A DNA stretch of 32,326 bases from UBA6814 sp040753075 (GTDB taxonomy: Bacteria > Desulfobacterota > Desulfovibrionia > Desulfovibrionales > Desulfovibrionaceae), in contig JBFMHA010000038.1 in the NCBI GenBank assembly GCA_040753075.1, positions 1 through 32,326 of the forward strand, given 5' to 3'. Every line of letters starts with the position of its first letter. The first letter of the stretch is position 1. Positions 1 to 7,379 of the stretch are shown piece by piece. Under the pieces are notes generated by a model. The model had not been told where the DNA came from, searched no databases, and saw nothing but the letters and a program-made list of their open reading frames with translations. The translations under genes and the position numbers were made by a program.

Positions 1-508
1 CCAGGGCCCGGCCCCCCAGGCCCAGGCCGAAGAACCAGAGCACCGAGGCCGTGCCCGCGCCCAGGCCGAAGAGCCAGCGCTCCCGGCCCGGAAACGAGCC
101 GCTCACCGAGCCCAGCAGGACCACCGTGTCCAGGTACACGTGGGGATTGAGCAGGGACACGGCCAGGGCGGCCATGACAGCCGCCCGCCGGGTCAGGTCC
201 CCGTCCTGCCGGGCGGCCAGGCCCCGCGGCCGCAGGGCCGCGCGCAGGGCCAACGCGCCATACCAGAAGAGAAACGCCGCCCCGCCCCACCCGACCGCAG
301 CCGCAAGCCAGGGATGCGCGGCCACCGCGGTCCCCAGGCCCAGAACCCCGGCGGCGATGAGCAGCAGGTCGCACAGGGCGCAGACCCCGGCCACGGCCAG
401 ATGGTGATTGCCCCGCACCCCCCGCGCCAGCACGTAGGCGTTCTGCGCGCCGATGGCCACGATGAGCCCGGCCCCCACTCCCAGTCCCGAAAGGTATGCG
501 CCGACCAT
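1..508 (-). CDS. argO: ArgO/LysE-family amino-acid exporter (3' end beyond window)
   Basis: Inner-membrane exporter of the LysE superfamily, closest to ArgO, which exports arginine or other basic amino acids. The 169 visible residues start MVGAYLSGLGVGAGLIVAIG and carry the family signatures GAQNAYVLARG near residue 20 and LNPHVYLDT near residue 118. Between them are long hydrophobic helices, in the usual order for this family of about 200 residues. The start is ATG at 508, preceded by AAGGAGG five bases upstream. The C-terminal part runs off the left edge. It is divergent from a LysR regulator of the ArgP type, which is the classic argP-argO pairing and strongly supports the call. The substrate (arginine, lysine or a toxic analogue) is inferred from the family and not read from the sequence. 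Confidence 0.88.
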   Translation of the reverse strand, partial: MVGAYLSGLGVGAGLIVAIGAQNAYVLARGVRGNHHLAVAGVCALCDLLLIAAGVLGLGTAVAAHPWLAAAVGWGGAAFLFWYGALALRAALRPRGLAARQDGDLTRRAAVMAALAVSLLNPHVYLDTVVLLGSVSGSFPGRERWLFGLGAGTASVLWFFGLGLGGRAL

Positions 509-529
509 GGTCCCTCCTTGTCCGAGGGC

Positions 530-558
530 ACCATAGGCTTTGGCCTTCGATCAGTAAA
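530..558 (-). promoter_or_regulatory. candidate sigma70-type promoter of argO
   Basis: Read on the minus strand, TTTACT (558-553) and TATGGT (535-530) are separated by 17 bases. The expected start of transcription is near 523, about 15 bases before the argO start codon. The match to consensus is moderate. Its position relative to the LysR-type box at 579-593 fits an activated promoter. Confidence 0.4.
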
Positions 559-578
559 ATTGATTCTTGAAATGATGC

Positions 579-593
579 ATTAGCGATGCTAAT
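579..593. promoter_or_regulatory. LysR-type (T-N11-A) operator between argO and argP
   Basis: A perfect inverted repeat, ATTAGC-GAT-GCTAAT, sits in an AT-rich island inside very GC-rich DNA. It fits the T-N11-A rule for LysR-family sites (T580, A592). Its centre is about 63 bases upstream of the predicted argO transcription start, where LysR proteins normally bind. It also ends only 8 bases before the argP start, so the same site could repress argP. ArgP binding is inferred from gene context. Confidence 0.55.
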
Positions 594-601
594 CACCGGA
601 C

Positions 602-1489
602 ATGCTCGACTACCGGCTCGTGGAGGCCCTGGCCGCGGTTGTGCTGGAAGGCGGGTTCGACCGGGCGGCCCGGAGCCTGAACCTGACCCAGCCCGCGGTG
701 TCGCAGCGGGTCAAGGCCCTGGAGGACGCCCTGGGGACGCTCCTGGTGGTGCGCTCCACGCCGCCCCGGGCCACGGCCGAGGGACAGCGGGTGGTGGAGC
801 ACTTCCTCAAGGTGGGGCAACTGGAGGACGATCTGTCCCGGGGGCTGGCCCTGGAGCAGGAAGAGGACTGGACCTCCCTGCGGATAGGGGTCAACGCGGA
901 CAGCCTGGCCACCTGGCTCCTCGGGGCGCTGCGGCCGTTCCTGGAGCAGGAGCGGGTGCTCCTGGACGTGAGCGTGGAGGACCAGGACCTGGCGCACGAA
1001 CTGCTCCGGGAGGGCCGGGTGGCCGCCTGCCTGGCCGCCCGGGCCGAGCCCCTGCAGGGCTGCCGCAGCCTGGCTCTGGGCCGCATGGACTATCTCTGCC
1101 TGGCCACCCCGGCGTTCGCGGACCGCTGGTTCCCGAACGGGCTCGACGCGGATTCGGCGCAGCGCGCGCCGGCGGTGGTCTTCAACCGCAAGGACCGGAT
1201 GCACGCCCGGTTCCTGGCCGGACTCCTGGGCCGGGAGATCCGCTTCCCGGCCCACTACCTGCCCTCTTCCGAGCAGTTCCTGGAGCTGGTGGCCGCGGGC
1301 CTGGCCTACGGCATGGCGCCGGAGCTCCAGAGCCGGGAGCGGCTGGCCGCAGGCGAACTGGTGAACCTGGCCCCGGGCCGATCCGAGGCCGCGGTCCTGT
1401 ACTGGCACACCTGGGGCCTGCGCACCCGGCGGCTGGACCGGCTCACCGCCCAGGCGGTCCGGGGCGCCAGGACGGTGCTCGCGCCCTGA
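602..1489 (+). CDS. argP: LysR-family regulator ArgP (IciA)
   Basis: Transcriptional activator of the ArgP subfamily (295 aa, normal length). In this family it senses lysine/arginine and switches on argO. The N-terminal winged helix-turn-helix covers about residues 1-60, including FDRAARSLNLTQPAVSQRVK and the ArgP-like RSTPPRATAEGQ. The rest is the periplasmic-binding-protein-like effector domain. ATG 602 is the first possible start after an in-frame stop at 590-592. No good ribosome-binding site precedes it, so translation may be weak or near-leaderless. It is divergent from argO and convergent with lolA, whose stop lies 14 bases beyond this gene's stop. I see no terminator in that gap. Confidence 0.88.
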   Translation: MLDYRLVEALAAVVLEGGFDRAARSLNLTQPAVSQRVKALEDALGTLLVVRSTPPRATAEGQRVVEHFLKVGQLEDDLSRGLALEQEEDWTSLRIGVNADSLATWLLGALRPFLEQERVLLDVSVEDQDLAHELLREGRVAACLAARAEPLQGCRSLALGRMDYLCLATPAFADRWFPNGLDADSAQRAPAVVFNRKDRMHARFLAGLLGREIRFPAHYLPSSEQFLELVAAGLAYGMAPELQSRERLAAGELVNLAPGRSEAAVLYWHTWGLRTRRLDRLTAQAVRGARTVLAP

Positions 1490-1502
1490 GCCCGGTCCCT
1501 AC

Positions 1503-2144
1503 CTATTTCTTGGTGTTGTCGAAGACCTTGGTCCCGGCCGGCGGGCTGAACTCGAAATCGGACTTGGGCAGGTCCGGGTTGAGCAGCAGGTTGTCCAGGG
1601 CCAGGTCGTTCTTGTTGCCGTAGAAATCCACCAGGAGCACCCGGTAGAGCATGTAGGTGGCGGGCGTGACCCACACCGTGGCCTGGACCAGGCCGGGCTC
1701 GGCCTCCCGGGGCACCAGCTCCATCTCCAGCAGGCCGTCCTTCTCGGGCAGTTCGGTCACGTAGAAGTCCTGCTCCAGCCGGGCCTTGCCCGAGATGAAG
1801 CGGAGCATGGTCTTGGAGGAGAGCACGTCCGTGGTGGGATACTTGTACGCGGCCTTCTCGTCCGCGTAGTAGTCCCAGACCGCCTTGTCCCCAACCACCA
1901 GGAGCTGCTTCTCGGGCGAGAGCGTGTCCCAGCGCACCAGGGCGGGCTGGCGGAAGGCGATGGTTCCCTTGCGCACCTCCTTCTCCCCGGTCTGGGCGTT
2001 GGTCAGGGTCTGGACAAAGGATGCGGTGAAGCTGGTCAGGGACTCGTACTGGCTCTGCATGTGGCCCGCAGTCTGGCCGGCCAGGGCCGGGGCGGACAGG
2101 GAAAGAATCAGCAAGGTCAGGAAGACGGCGCGCAGGTGGCGCAT
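1503..2144 (-). CDS. lolA: outer-membrane lipoprotein carrier protein LolA
   Basis: Periplasmic chaperone that takes lipoproteins released by LolCDE and passes them to the outer-membrane acceptor. The 213-aa product has a signal peptide (MRHLRAVFLTLLILSLSAPA, then LA-G, cleavage near residue 22). A LolA fold follows: YESLTSFTASFVQTLT, then a strand-rich middle with RKGTIAFRQPALVRWD, and the late SDFEFSPPAGTKVFD. A longer in-frame start at 2210 exists, but ATG 2144 is preceded by AAGGAG and gives a clean signal peptide, so it is preferred. In many proteobacteria lolA directly follows ftsK. Here two convergent genes lie between them. Confidence 0.88.
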   Translation of the reverse strand: MRHLRAVFLTLLILSLSAPALAGQTAGHMQSQYESLTSFTASFVQTLTNAQTGEKEVRKGTIAFRQPALVRWDTLSPEKQLLVVGDKAVWDYYADEKAAYKYPTTDVLSSKTMLRFISGKARLEQDFYVTELPEKDGLLEMELVPREAEPGLVQATVWVTPATYMLYRVLLVDFYGNKNDLALDNLLLNPDLPKSDFEFSPPAGTKVFDNTKK

Positions 2145-2284
2145 GGGTTTCTCCTTGGCAACGCCGCCCGGGGCAGCAGGATTCACGAAATACTTCATGT
2201 GACGCTTCAACTTTTCCGCAGGCCAGTATGCGGCAATTGCCTCTGTTTTGCAAAGGGGATACCAGGGGTCCTGGAGGTGTTTTT

Positions 2285-2755
2285 ATGTCCTTCACCCTGC
2301 CCCAGATCGAACGCCGCCGCATCGAGGCGGCCATGCTCAAGCGGGTCTACGACGCTCTGTGCGAGACCATGCCCGCGGACCAGGCCGCGGCCCATATCGA
2401 ACGGGCCATCGCCGCCGACGCCCGGACCGCGGGCGAGGCCTTCGCCGCCTCGGCCCCGGAAGGCCCCAGCCTGGCCCACTTCGCCACGGTCGTCGGCCGC
2501 TGGACCGAGGGCGGGGCGCTGGACGTGCACGGACTGAAGCTGGACGGCGACGCCCTGACCTTCACCGTGACCCGCTGCGGCTACGCCGACATGTACCGGG
2601 ACATGGGCCTGCCCCGGCCGCTCTCCCCCCTCCTCTCCTGCCTGCGCGACAAACACTTCGCCGCCGGCTACTCCCCGCACCTCACGATGACCCGGCCCGC
2701 GACCATCGTCGAGGGCGGGAGCGAGTGCCCATTCCGGTACGAATGGGTGGAATGA
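2285..2755 (+). CDS. L-2-amino-thiazoline-4-carboxylic acid hydrolase (ATCH) family protein
   Basis: A 156-aa protein that looks like the ATC-hydrolase-like family. The founding members open the ring of L-2-amino-thiazoline-4-carboxylate on a route to L-cysteine, but most relatives are uncharacterised. The conserved C-terminal pattern is visible: VTRCGYADMYRDMG around residues 95-108 (C98), LLSCLRDKHFAAGYSPHL around 117-133 (C119), and ATIVEGGSECPFRYEW around 139-154 (C148). The start is ATG 2285, with GGAGG eight bases upstream. An earlier in-frame start at 2228 is not needed. The gene ends one base before the convergent stop of the next gene. The substrate here is unknown, and a role in thiol or cysteine metabolism is only an inference. 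Confidence 0.65.
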   Translation: MSFTLPQIERRRIEAAMLKRVYDALCETMPADQAAAHIERAIAADARTAGEAFAASAPEGPSLAHFATVVGRWTEGGALDVHGLKLDGDALTFTVTRCGYADMYRDMGLPRPLSPLLSCLRDKHFAAGYSPHLTMTRPATIVEGGSECPFRYEWVE

Positions 2756-2756
2756 G

Positions 2757-3350
2757 CTAGGCGGGAAACACCCGGCGCACCAGGTCCCTCGCCTCGTCCA
2801 GCCAGGCGGCGCGCTGCTCGGGGGCGCTGACGCAGACCACGCCGAACATGCGGCGCTCCATGCGGGGGATGCCGGAGAACTGGAGGATGCAGTCCCTCCA
2901 GAGCCGCTCCAGGGGGTCGCCGAAGACCTCCCGCTCGCGCCGCTCCGGGGTGTTGGAGGTGTTGAACACCACCGCGGCCCGGGCCTTGAGCAGGCCCACG
3001 GGCACGCCCTCGCCCCCGTCCCCCTCCAGGAACTCGTAGGCCACGCCCGGCCGGATGACCCGGTCCACCCAGCCCTTGAGCACCGCCGGCGGCTGGCCCC
3101 ACCAGTTGGGGTGAACGATGACCAGCCCGTCCGCCGCGGCCAACTGGCCGCAATGTTCCCGGACGTCCGGGGGCAACGCCGCGCCCTTGGGAATCTCCGC
3201 CGCGGGCAGCACCGGGTCGAACCCCTCGGCGCACAGGTCGCGCAGGATCACGTCATGCCCCAGGCCCCGCAGCGTCTCGGCCGCGGCCTGGGCAATGGCG
3301 TGGTTGAAGCTGCCGGGGTCGGGGTGGCCGAGGATGACGAGGATGTTCAT
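2757..3350 (-). CDS. flavodoxin-fold NAD(P)H:quinone oxidoreductase
   Basis: Cytoplasmic FMN/FAD-binding oxidoreductase of the NQO1/KefF/MdaB type, 197 aa. Visible family features are the N-terminal phosphate-binding stretch ILVILGHPDPGSFNHAIAQA (residues 3-22), the substrate/flavin loop HPNWWGQPPAVLKGWVDRV around residue 98, and the NTSNTPERRERE loop near residue 130. Such enzymes make two-electron reductions of quinones or other electrophiles and protect against redox stress. The start is ATG 3350, with GGAGG seven bases upstream. It lies 16 bases after the ftsK stop on the same strand, so it probably shares the ftsK transcript. It is convergent with the ATCH-like gene. The physiological substrate cannot be read from the sequence. 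Confidence 0.75.
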   Translation of the reverse strand: MNILVILGHPDPGSFNHAIAQAAAETLRGLGHDVILRDLCAEGFDPVLPAAEIPKGAALPPDVREHCGQLAAADGLVIVHPNWWGQPPAVLKGWVDRVIRPGVAYEFLEGDGGEGVPVGLLKARAAVVFNTSNTPERREREVFGDPLERLWRDCILQFSGIPRMERRMFGVVCVSAPEQRAAWLDEARDLVRRVFPA

Positions 3351-3366
3351 GCAGACCTCCGAAGGG

Positions 3367-5994
3367 TTACTCCCTCCCCTTGATGACCAGCCGGGGCTTG
3401 CTCCCGTCGGCCGGGCCGATGAGGCCGTCGCGCTCCATCTGCTCCACGAAGCGGGCGGCGCGGTTGAAGCCGATGCGGAAGCGCCTTTGGATGAGCGAGA
3501 TGCTGGCCTTGCCTTGCTGCATCACGAAGTCCAGGGCCTCGGGGTACACCGGGTCGTCGGCGATGCCCTCGGCGTCGCCCTCCCCTCCGCCGTCGCCGCC
3601 GTCGGCCGCAGGATCCGCGGACCAGGTCCCGAAGTCCAGCTCGTAGGTCGGGGCCTCGCGCTCCTTCCAGTAGGAAATGACCCGGCCGATCTCGTCCTCG
3701 CTCACCAGGGCCCCGTGCACCCGCTCGTTGCGGCCGCCGCCGGGCTTGAACAGCATGTCGCCCCGGCCCAGGAGCTGGTTGGCCCCCACGGTGTCCAGGA
3801 TGGTGCGGGAGTCCTGGGGCGAGGTCACGGTGAAGGCGATGCGGCTGGGGAAGTTGGCCTTGATGAGGCCCGTCACCACGTCCACGCTGGGCCGCTGGGT
3901 GGCCAGGATCATGTGGATGCCCGCGGCCCGGGCCAGCTGGGCCAGACGCACGATGGAGGTCTCCACCTCCTTGCGCGCGGTGAGCATGAGGTCGGCCATT
4001 TCGTCGATGACGATGACCAGGTACGGCAGGGGCGCGAACTCCGCCGCATCGGGCGGCAGGCTCTCCGGCCCCTTGGCCAGCTTGGCGTTGAACCCCTCGA
4101 TGTTGCGCACCCCGAGCCGGGCCATGGCCTCGTAGCGCCGCTCCATCTCGTACACCGCCCAGTCCAGGGCGTTTTTGGCCAGGGACATGTCCGTGACCAC
4201 CGGATGGACCAGATGGGGCAGGTCCTCGTACACCGACAGCTCGATGCGCTTGGGGTCCACCAGGAGCAGCTTCACCTGGTCGGGCCGGGCCTTGTACAGG
4301 AAGCTCATGAGCAGGCAGTTGAGGCACACGCTCTTGCCCTGGCCCGTGGCTCCGGCCACCAGGAGGTGGGGCATGCGGGCCAGGTCCGCGCACACCGGGC
4401 GGCCGAAGATGTCCTGGCCCAGGGCCAGGGTGAGCAGCGAGTCCTTGTCCCGGAAGGCCGGGGACTCCATGACCTCGCGCAGGTACACGGTCTTGCGGGC
4501 CTTGTTGGGGATCTCCACGCCCACCGTGTCGCGGCCCGGGATGGGGGCCACGATGCGCACGGCCGTGGCCTTGAGGGCCAGGGCCAGGTCGTCGGACAGG
4601 TTCTCGATGCGGCTGATCTTGATCCCGGGCGCGGGCTTGATCTCGAACATGGTGACCACCGGGCCGGGGACCACGTCCCGCACCTCGCCCTGGATGCCGA
4701 AGTCCGCCAGGCAGGCGATGAGGCGCTCGGACTGGGCCCTGAGCTCCTCCCGGTTCTCGGCCGCGGCCGCGTCGGGCGGGACCGGGGCCAGGAACTCCAG
4801 GGGCGGGGGCGGGGTCTTGCCGTCCTTGCCGGGCTTGGGCATGGGAATCTCGGCCGGCGCGGGCGCGGCCTTGGGCGCGCTGCGCACGGTGAGGCCCGGG
4901 GCTGCGGGCTTGTAGGGCTCGGTGCGGGGGACCGCAGGCCGGGAGGCCGGCGCCGGCTGCTCCGGAGCAGGCGCCGGAGCAACGGGACGGGCCGGCGGGG
5001 AAGCCGGCGCGGCCGGGGCCTTCCTGCGCTCCCAGGGCGGGATCCAGACCTCGTCGGCCCCGGACCCGGCCACGGGCGGAGCCGCGGCCGGCTCCGCGCC
5101 CAGGTCCAGGCCGGCAGGCGCGGAGGGCGCGGGCTCCGCACACCCGACAGCGCCGCCGGCCAGTTGCTCCAGGCTGCGGAACACCGGCGGCTCGTCGTCA
5201 TCGGGCGGCAGGTCGTCGGGAACGGATGCGGCCCGGGTCACGGACTCCACGGCGTGCGGCGCCTCGACAACCGCGGCGGACCGGACCGCCAGCTTTTCCT
5301 CCCGGGCCGCGGCCTTGGCCGCAAGATTCTCTTCCCGGGCCGCGGCCTTCTCGGCCGCCCGCTCCTCGGCCCGCAGCCGGGCCTCTTCCCGGCGCAGGAC
5401 GCGGGCCTCCCGCCACTCGGCGGCGGATGCGGCGAACCGGGCCGCCAGGCTCCGGAACAAGGGGGCCCAGAGCAGGCCCAGCATGAGCTGGGTCCCGGCC
5501 AGCAGGGCGAAGAGCCAGAGGATGAAGGCCCCGGTGGGCTGGAGCAGGCCCAGCACCGCGGCGTGCAGCACCTTGCCCAGGAACCCGCCGCCCGCGACGC
5601 CGGCCAGGGAGGCGTGGGCCAGGCCCCAGTCCGAGGCTGCGCCGCCCATGACCGTGAGCAGGAACACGAACAGACCCAGCCATTGCCACCAGGCGGGCAT
5701 GAACCGGCGCACGAAGCAGCCCAGGCCGGCCGCCCCGAAGCCCAGGGGGAAGAGGAAGCCGCCCAGGCCGAAGGAGTCCGCCAGGAAGCCCGAGAGGTAC
5801 GCGCCCACCACCCCGGCGGCGTTCTTCACCGTGTAGCCCTTGCTCACCACGGTGTTCAGGCTGGGGTCGCCGGGGTCGTGCGCGCCCAGGCTGACCGCCA
5901 GGAGCACGGCCCAGAACAGGACCATGAGGCCCACCATCTCGCGGAAAAGCTTGCGTCCTTCCAGGGTCTTCCTCCCGCCGCTCTCGGGTTTCAA
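3367..5994 (-). CDS. ftsK: DNA translocase FtsK
   Basis: Membrane-anchored hexameric DNA pump that works at the division septum, clearing chromosome termini and activating dimer resolution. The 875-aa protein has four hydrophobic segments (about residues 19-38, 59-93, 102-121 and 139-176). An Ala/Pro/Glu-rich linker runs to about residue 370. The motor has Walker A GATGQGKS (548-555) and Walker B LVIVIDEMAD (659-668). A C-terminal winged-helix gamma domain (about 807-870, with QRRFRIGFNRAARFVEQMER) recognises the KOPS polarity signals. The start is given as TTG 5994, because the first ATG (codon 20) would cut into membrane helix 1. No strong ribosome-binding site is seen there, so the exact start is uncertain. 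It lies in the run aroQ-efp-ftsK on the minus strand. Confidence 0.92.
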   Translation of the reverse strand: MKPESGGRKTLEGRKLFREMVGLMVLFWAVLLAVSLGAHDPGDPSLNTVVSKGYTVKNAAGVVGAYLSGFLADSFGLGGFLFPLGFGAAGLGCFVRRFMPAWWQWLGLFVFLLTVMGGAASDWGLAHASLAGVAGGGFLGKVLHAAVLGLLQPTGAFILWLFALLAGTQLMLGLLWAPLFRSLAARFAASAAEWREARVLRREEARLRAEERAAEKAAAREENLAAKAAAREEKLAVRSAAVVEAPHAVESVTRAASVPDDLPPDDDEPPVFRSLEQLAGGAVGCAEPAPSAPAGLDLGAEPAAAPPVAGSGADEVWIPPWERRKAPAAPASPPARPVAPAPAPEQPAPASRPAVPRTEPYKPAAPGLTVRSAPKAAPAPAEIPMPKPGKDGKTPPPPLEFLAPVPPDAAAAENREELRAQSERLIACLADFGIQGEVRDVVPGPVVTMFEIKPAPGIKISRIENLSDDLALALKATAVRIVAPIPGRDTVGVEIPNKARKTVYLREVMESPAFRDKDSLLTLALGQDIFGRPVCADLARMPHLLVAGATGQGKSVCLNCLLMSFLYKARPDQVKLLLVDPKRIELSVYEDLPHLVHPVVTDMSLAKNALDWAVYEMERRYEAMARLGVRNIEGFNAKLAKGPESLPPDAAEFAPLPYLVIVIDEMADLMLTARKEVETSIVRLAQLARAAGIHMILATQRPSVDVVTGLIKANFPSRIAFTVTSPQDSRTILDTVGANQLLGRGDMLFKPGGGRNERVHGALVSEDEIGRVISYWKEREAPTYELDFGTWSADPAADGGDGGGEGDAEGIADDPVYPEALDFVMQQGKASISLIQRRFRIGFNRAARFVEQMERDGLIGPADGSKPRLVIKGRE

Positions 5995-6000
5995 CGCACA

Positions 6001-6020
6001 GGGGGGCCGGAAGGCCCCCC
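6001..6020 (-). terminator. GC-rich hairpin between efp and ftsK
   Basis: GGGGGGCC (6001-6008) pairs perfectly with GGCCCCCC (6013-6020) around a four-base loop. It lies just after the efp stop and 6 bases before the ftsK start on the same transcript. There is no T-run after it, so it may attenuate, stabilise the efp mRNA end, or hinder ftsK translation, and need not be a full terminator. Confidence 0.4.
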
Positions 6021-6030
6021 TCTCCAGCTG

Positions 6031-6588
6031 CTATCCGCGGCCCAGGTATTGCCCGGTGCGCGTGTCCACCTTGATGGAGTCGCCCTCGTTCACGAACAGG
6101 GGAACGTTCACGGTGATGCCGGTCTCCAACTGGGCCGGCTTGGTGGCGCCGCTCACCGTGTCTCCCCGCACCCCGGGCTCGGTATGGGCCACGGCCAGGA
6201 TGACCGCGGCGGGCAGGTCCAGGGCCAGGGGGTTGCCCCGGTAGAGCATGACCTTCACTTCCTGGCCGTCCTTGAGGTACCCGCCCTTGCCCCCGGTCTG
6301 CTCGTCGGTGACGTTGAGCTGCTCGTAGGTGGTCAGGTCCATGAACACGAAGTCCTCGCCGTCGCGGTAGAGGTACTGCATGGTGCGCACCTCCAGGTCG
6401 GGCTTGCCCACCTTTTCGCCGGAGCGGAAGGTGTTGTCCACCACCCGGCCGTTGAGCAGGTTGCGCAGCTTGGTGCGCACCATGGCCCCGCCCTTGCCCG
6501 GCTTGAAGTGCTGGAACTCGACGATCTCGTAGGGAACGCCGTCCAGCTCGATTTTGAGTCCGTTGCGGAAATCCGTGGTTGAAAGCAT
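6031..6588 (-). CDS. efp: translation elongation factor P
   Basis: EF-P enters the ribosomal E site and relieves stalling at polyproline stretches. The 185-aa product is full length: a KOW-like N-terminal domain (MLSTTDFRNGLKIELDGVPY) and two OB domains, ending with the family signature TVNVPLFVNEGDSIKVDTRT. The modifiable tip residue is Lys32 in KPGKGGA, so a lysine-type (EpmA-like) or unmodified factor is expected. No modification enzyme lies in the window. ATG 6588 is 17 bases after the aroQ stop on the same strand, and aroQ-efp adjacency is common in bacteria. Confidence 0.95.
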   Translation of the reverse strand: MLSTTDFRNGLKIELDGVPYEIVEFQHFKPGKGGAMVRTKLRNLLNGRVVDNTFRSGEKVGKPDLEVRTMQYLYRDGEDFVFMDLTTYEQLNVTDEQTGGKGGYLKDGQEVKVMLYRGNPLALDLPAAVILAVAHTEPGVRGDTVSGATKPAQLETGITVNVPLFVNEGDSIKVDTRTGQYLGRG

Positions 6589-6605
6589 GTATTATCCTCC
6601 GAAAA

Positions 6606-7076
6606 CTACTTCCGAGTATTCTCATCGCCGGCAAGGCGGCGGTAGAGGGCGAGTACGGCCAGGGCGTAGGACTCCAGGCCGAAGCCGGAGACGACTCCGA
6701 TGCAGTGGCGGGCCATGCGGCTCACGTGCCGCTCCTCGGACCGGGCCAGGATGTTGGAGAGGTGGACCTCCACGCAGGGGATGCCGATCCAGGCCAGGCA
6801 GTCGGCCAGGGCCAGGCTGGTGTGGGTGTAGGCCCCGGCGTTCAGCGCCACGCCGGCGACGCCCTCTTCCCGGGCCTGCTCCAGGCGGTCGATGAGCGCG
6901 CCTTCGCCGTTGGCCTGGAAGAAGACCAGCTCCACCTCGGACGCGGCCGGGCCCAGGACCTGGGCCACCAGGCCGGGCAGATCGTCCATGCCGCGGGACC
7001 CGTAGATCTCCGGCTGGCGGCGGCCCAGATGGCCGAGGTTGGGGCCGTTGAGCACGAGAATCCTGCATGCAGCCAT
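6606..7076 (-). CDS. aroQ: type II 3-dehydroquinate dehydratase
   Basis: Third step of the shikimate pathway, 3-dehydroquinate to 3-dehydroshikimate, by a dodecameric type II enzyme. The 156-aa protein shows ILVLNGPNLGHLGRRQPEIY at residues 6-25 with the catalytic Tyr25 and a nearby Arg. It also shows FFQANGEGALIDRL, then NAGAYTHTSLALADCL and EVHLSNI with the catalytic His. The start is ATG 7076 with GGGGGA upstream, giving the normal N-terminus. A GTG at 7132 with AAAGGAG upstream is in frame and would add 18 residues, which is unusual for the family. It is followed by efp, 17 bases on. Its upstream region carries one arm of the 7144-7374 palindrome. Confidence 0.93.
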   Translation of the reverse strand: MAACRILVLNGPNLGHLGRRQPEIYGSRGMDDLPGLVAQVLGPAASEVELVFFQANGEGALIDRLEQAREEGVAGVALNAGAYTHTSLALADCLAWIGIPCVEVHLSNILARSEERHVSRMARHCIGVVSGFGLESYALAVLALYRRLAGDENTRK

Positions 7077-7143
7077 GGTGTCCCCCAAGACCCGACCGAG
7101 GCCGAAAACAAGCCTCCCGAGGCCGGGCCGCACCCTCTCTACT

Positions 7144-7374
7144 CCTTTCCGCAACGGTTGGCAAACCCTCGCCGGCCGTTGAAAAAACCGCGATGGCTGC
7201 ATTGCTTCCCAAACGTCAAACCCTCGCGTATGTGCAATTCAGCGCTGCTCTCTTGCGCCGTAGCGCTCGAAGACTCGCTGACGGCTCAAGGGCTTGGGCC
7301 TTGACGTTTGCTCGCGCCTCGCCCTCGCGGCTTTTGAACGGCCGGCGGAAGCGCTCACCCTTTGCGACAAGGAT
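7144..7374. repeat. about 230-bp imperfect palindrome between aroQ and engB
   Basis: The gene-free stretch 7077-7379 is filled by two inverted arms symmetrical about roughly 7259. Matching blocks, left arm with the reverse complement of the right arm, are: CCTT and CGCAA(c/a)GG near 7145-7155 with 7363-7374; GCCGGCCGTT at 7171-7180 with 7336-7345, continuing through AAAA to CCGCGA; CAAACGTCAA at 7210-7219 with 7301-7310; TCAGCG at 7239-7244 with 7276-7281. Spacing between blocks differs by 0-2 bases. Each arm ends facing outward in an AAGGA-type sequence, and on the right this is the engB ribosome-binding site. It may be a duplicated and inverted upstream region, or a degenerate mobile palindrome. 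Confidence 0.6.
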
Positions 7375-7379
7375 TCTTC

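Noticed and set aside
593..1408. Minus-strand frame inside argP
   Set aside because: Gln/His/Gly-rich shadow. The plus strand gives a full LysR protein.
3118..6582. A 1154-codon open frame on the plus strand opposite ftsK and efp
   Set aside because: It is a shadow caused by high GC at codon third positions. The translation is low-complexity (Gly/His/Gln/Arg-rich) with no domain, while the opposite strand encodes clear FtsK and EF-P.
6589..7202. Longer aroQ protein from the start at 7202
   Set aside because: It would run through the palindrome and add 42 residues absent from the family. The start with the normal N-terminus is at 7076.
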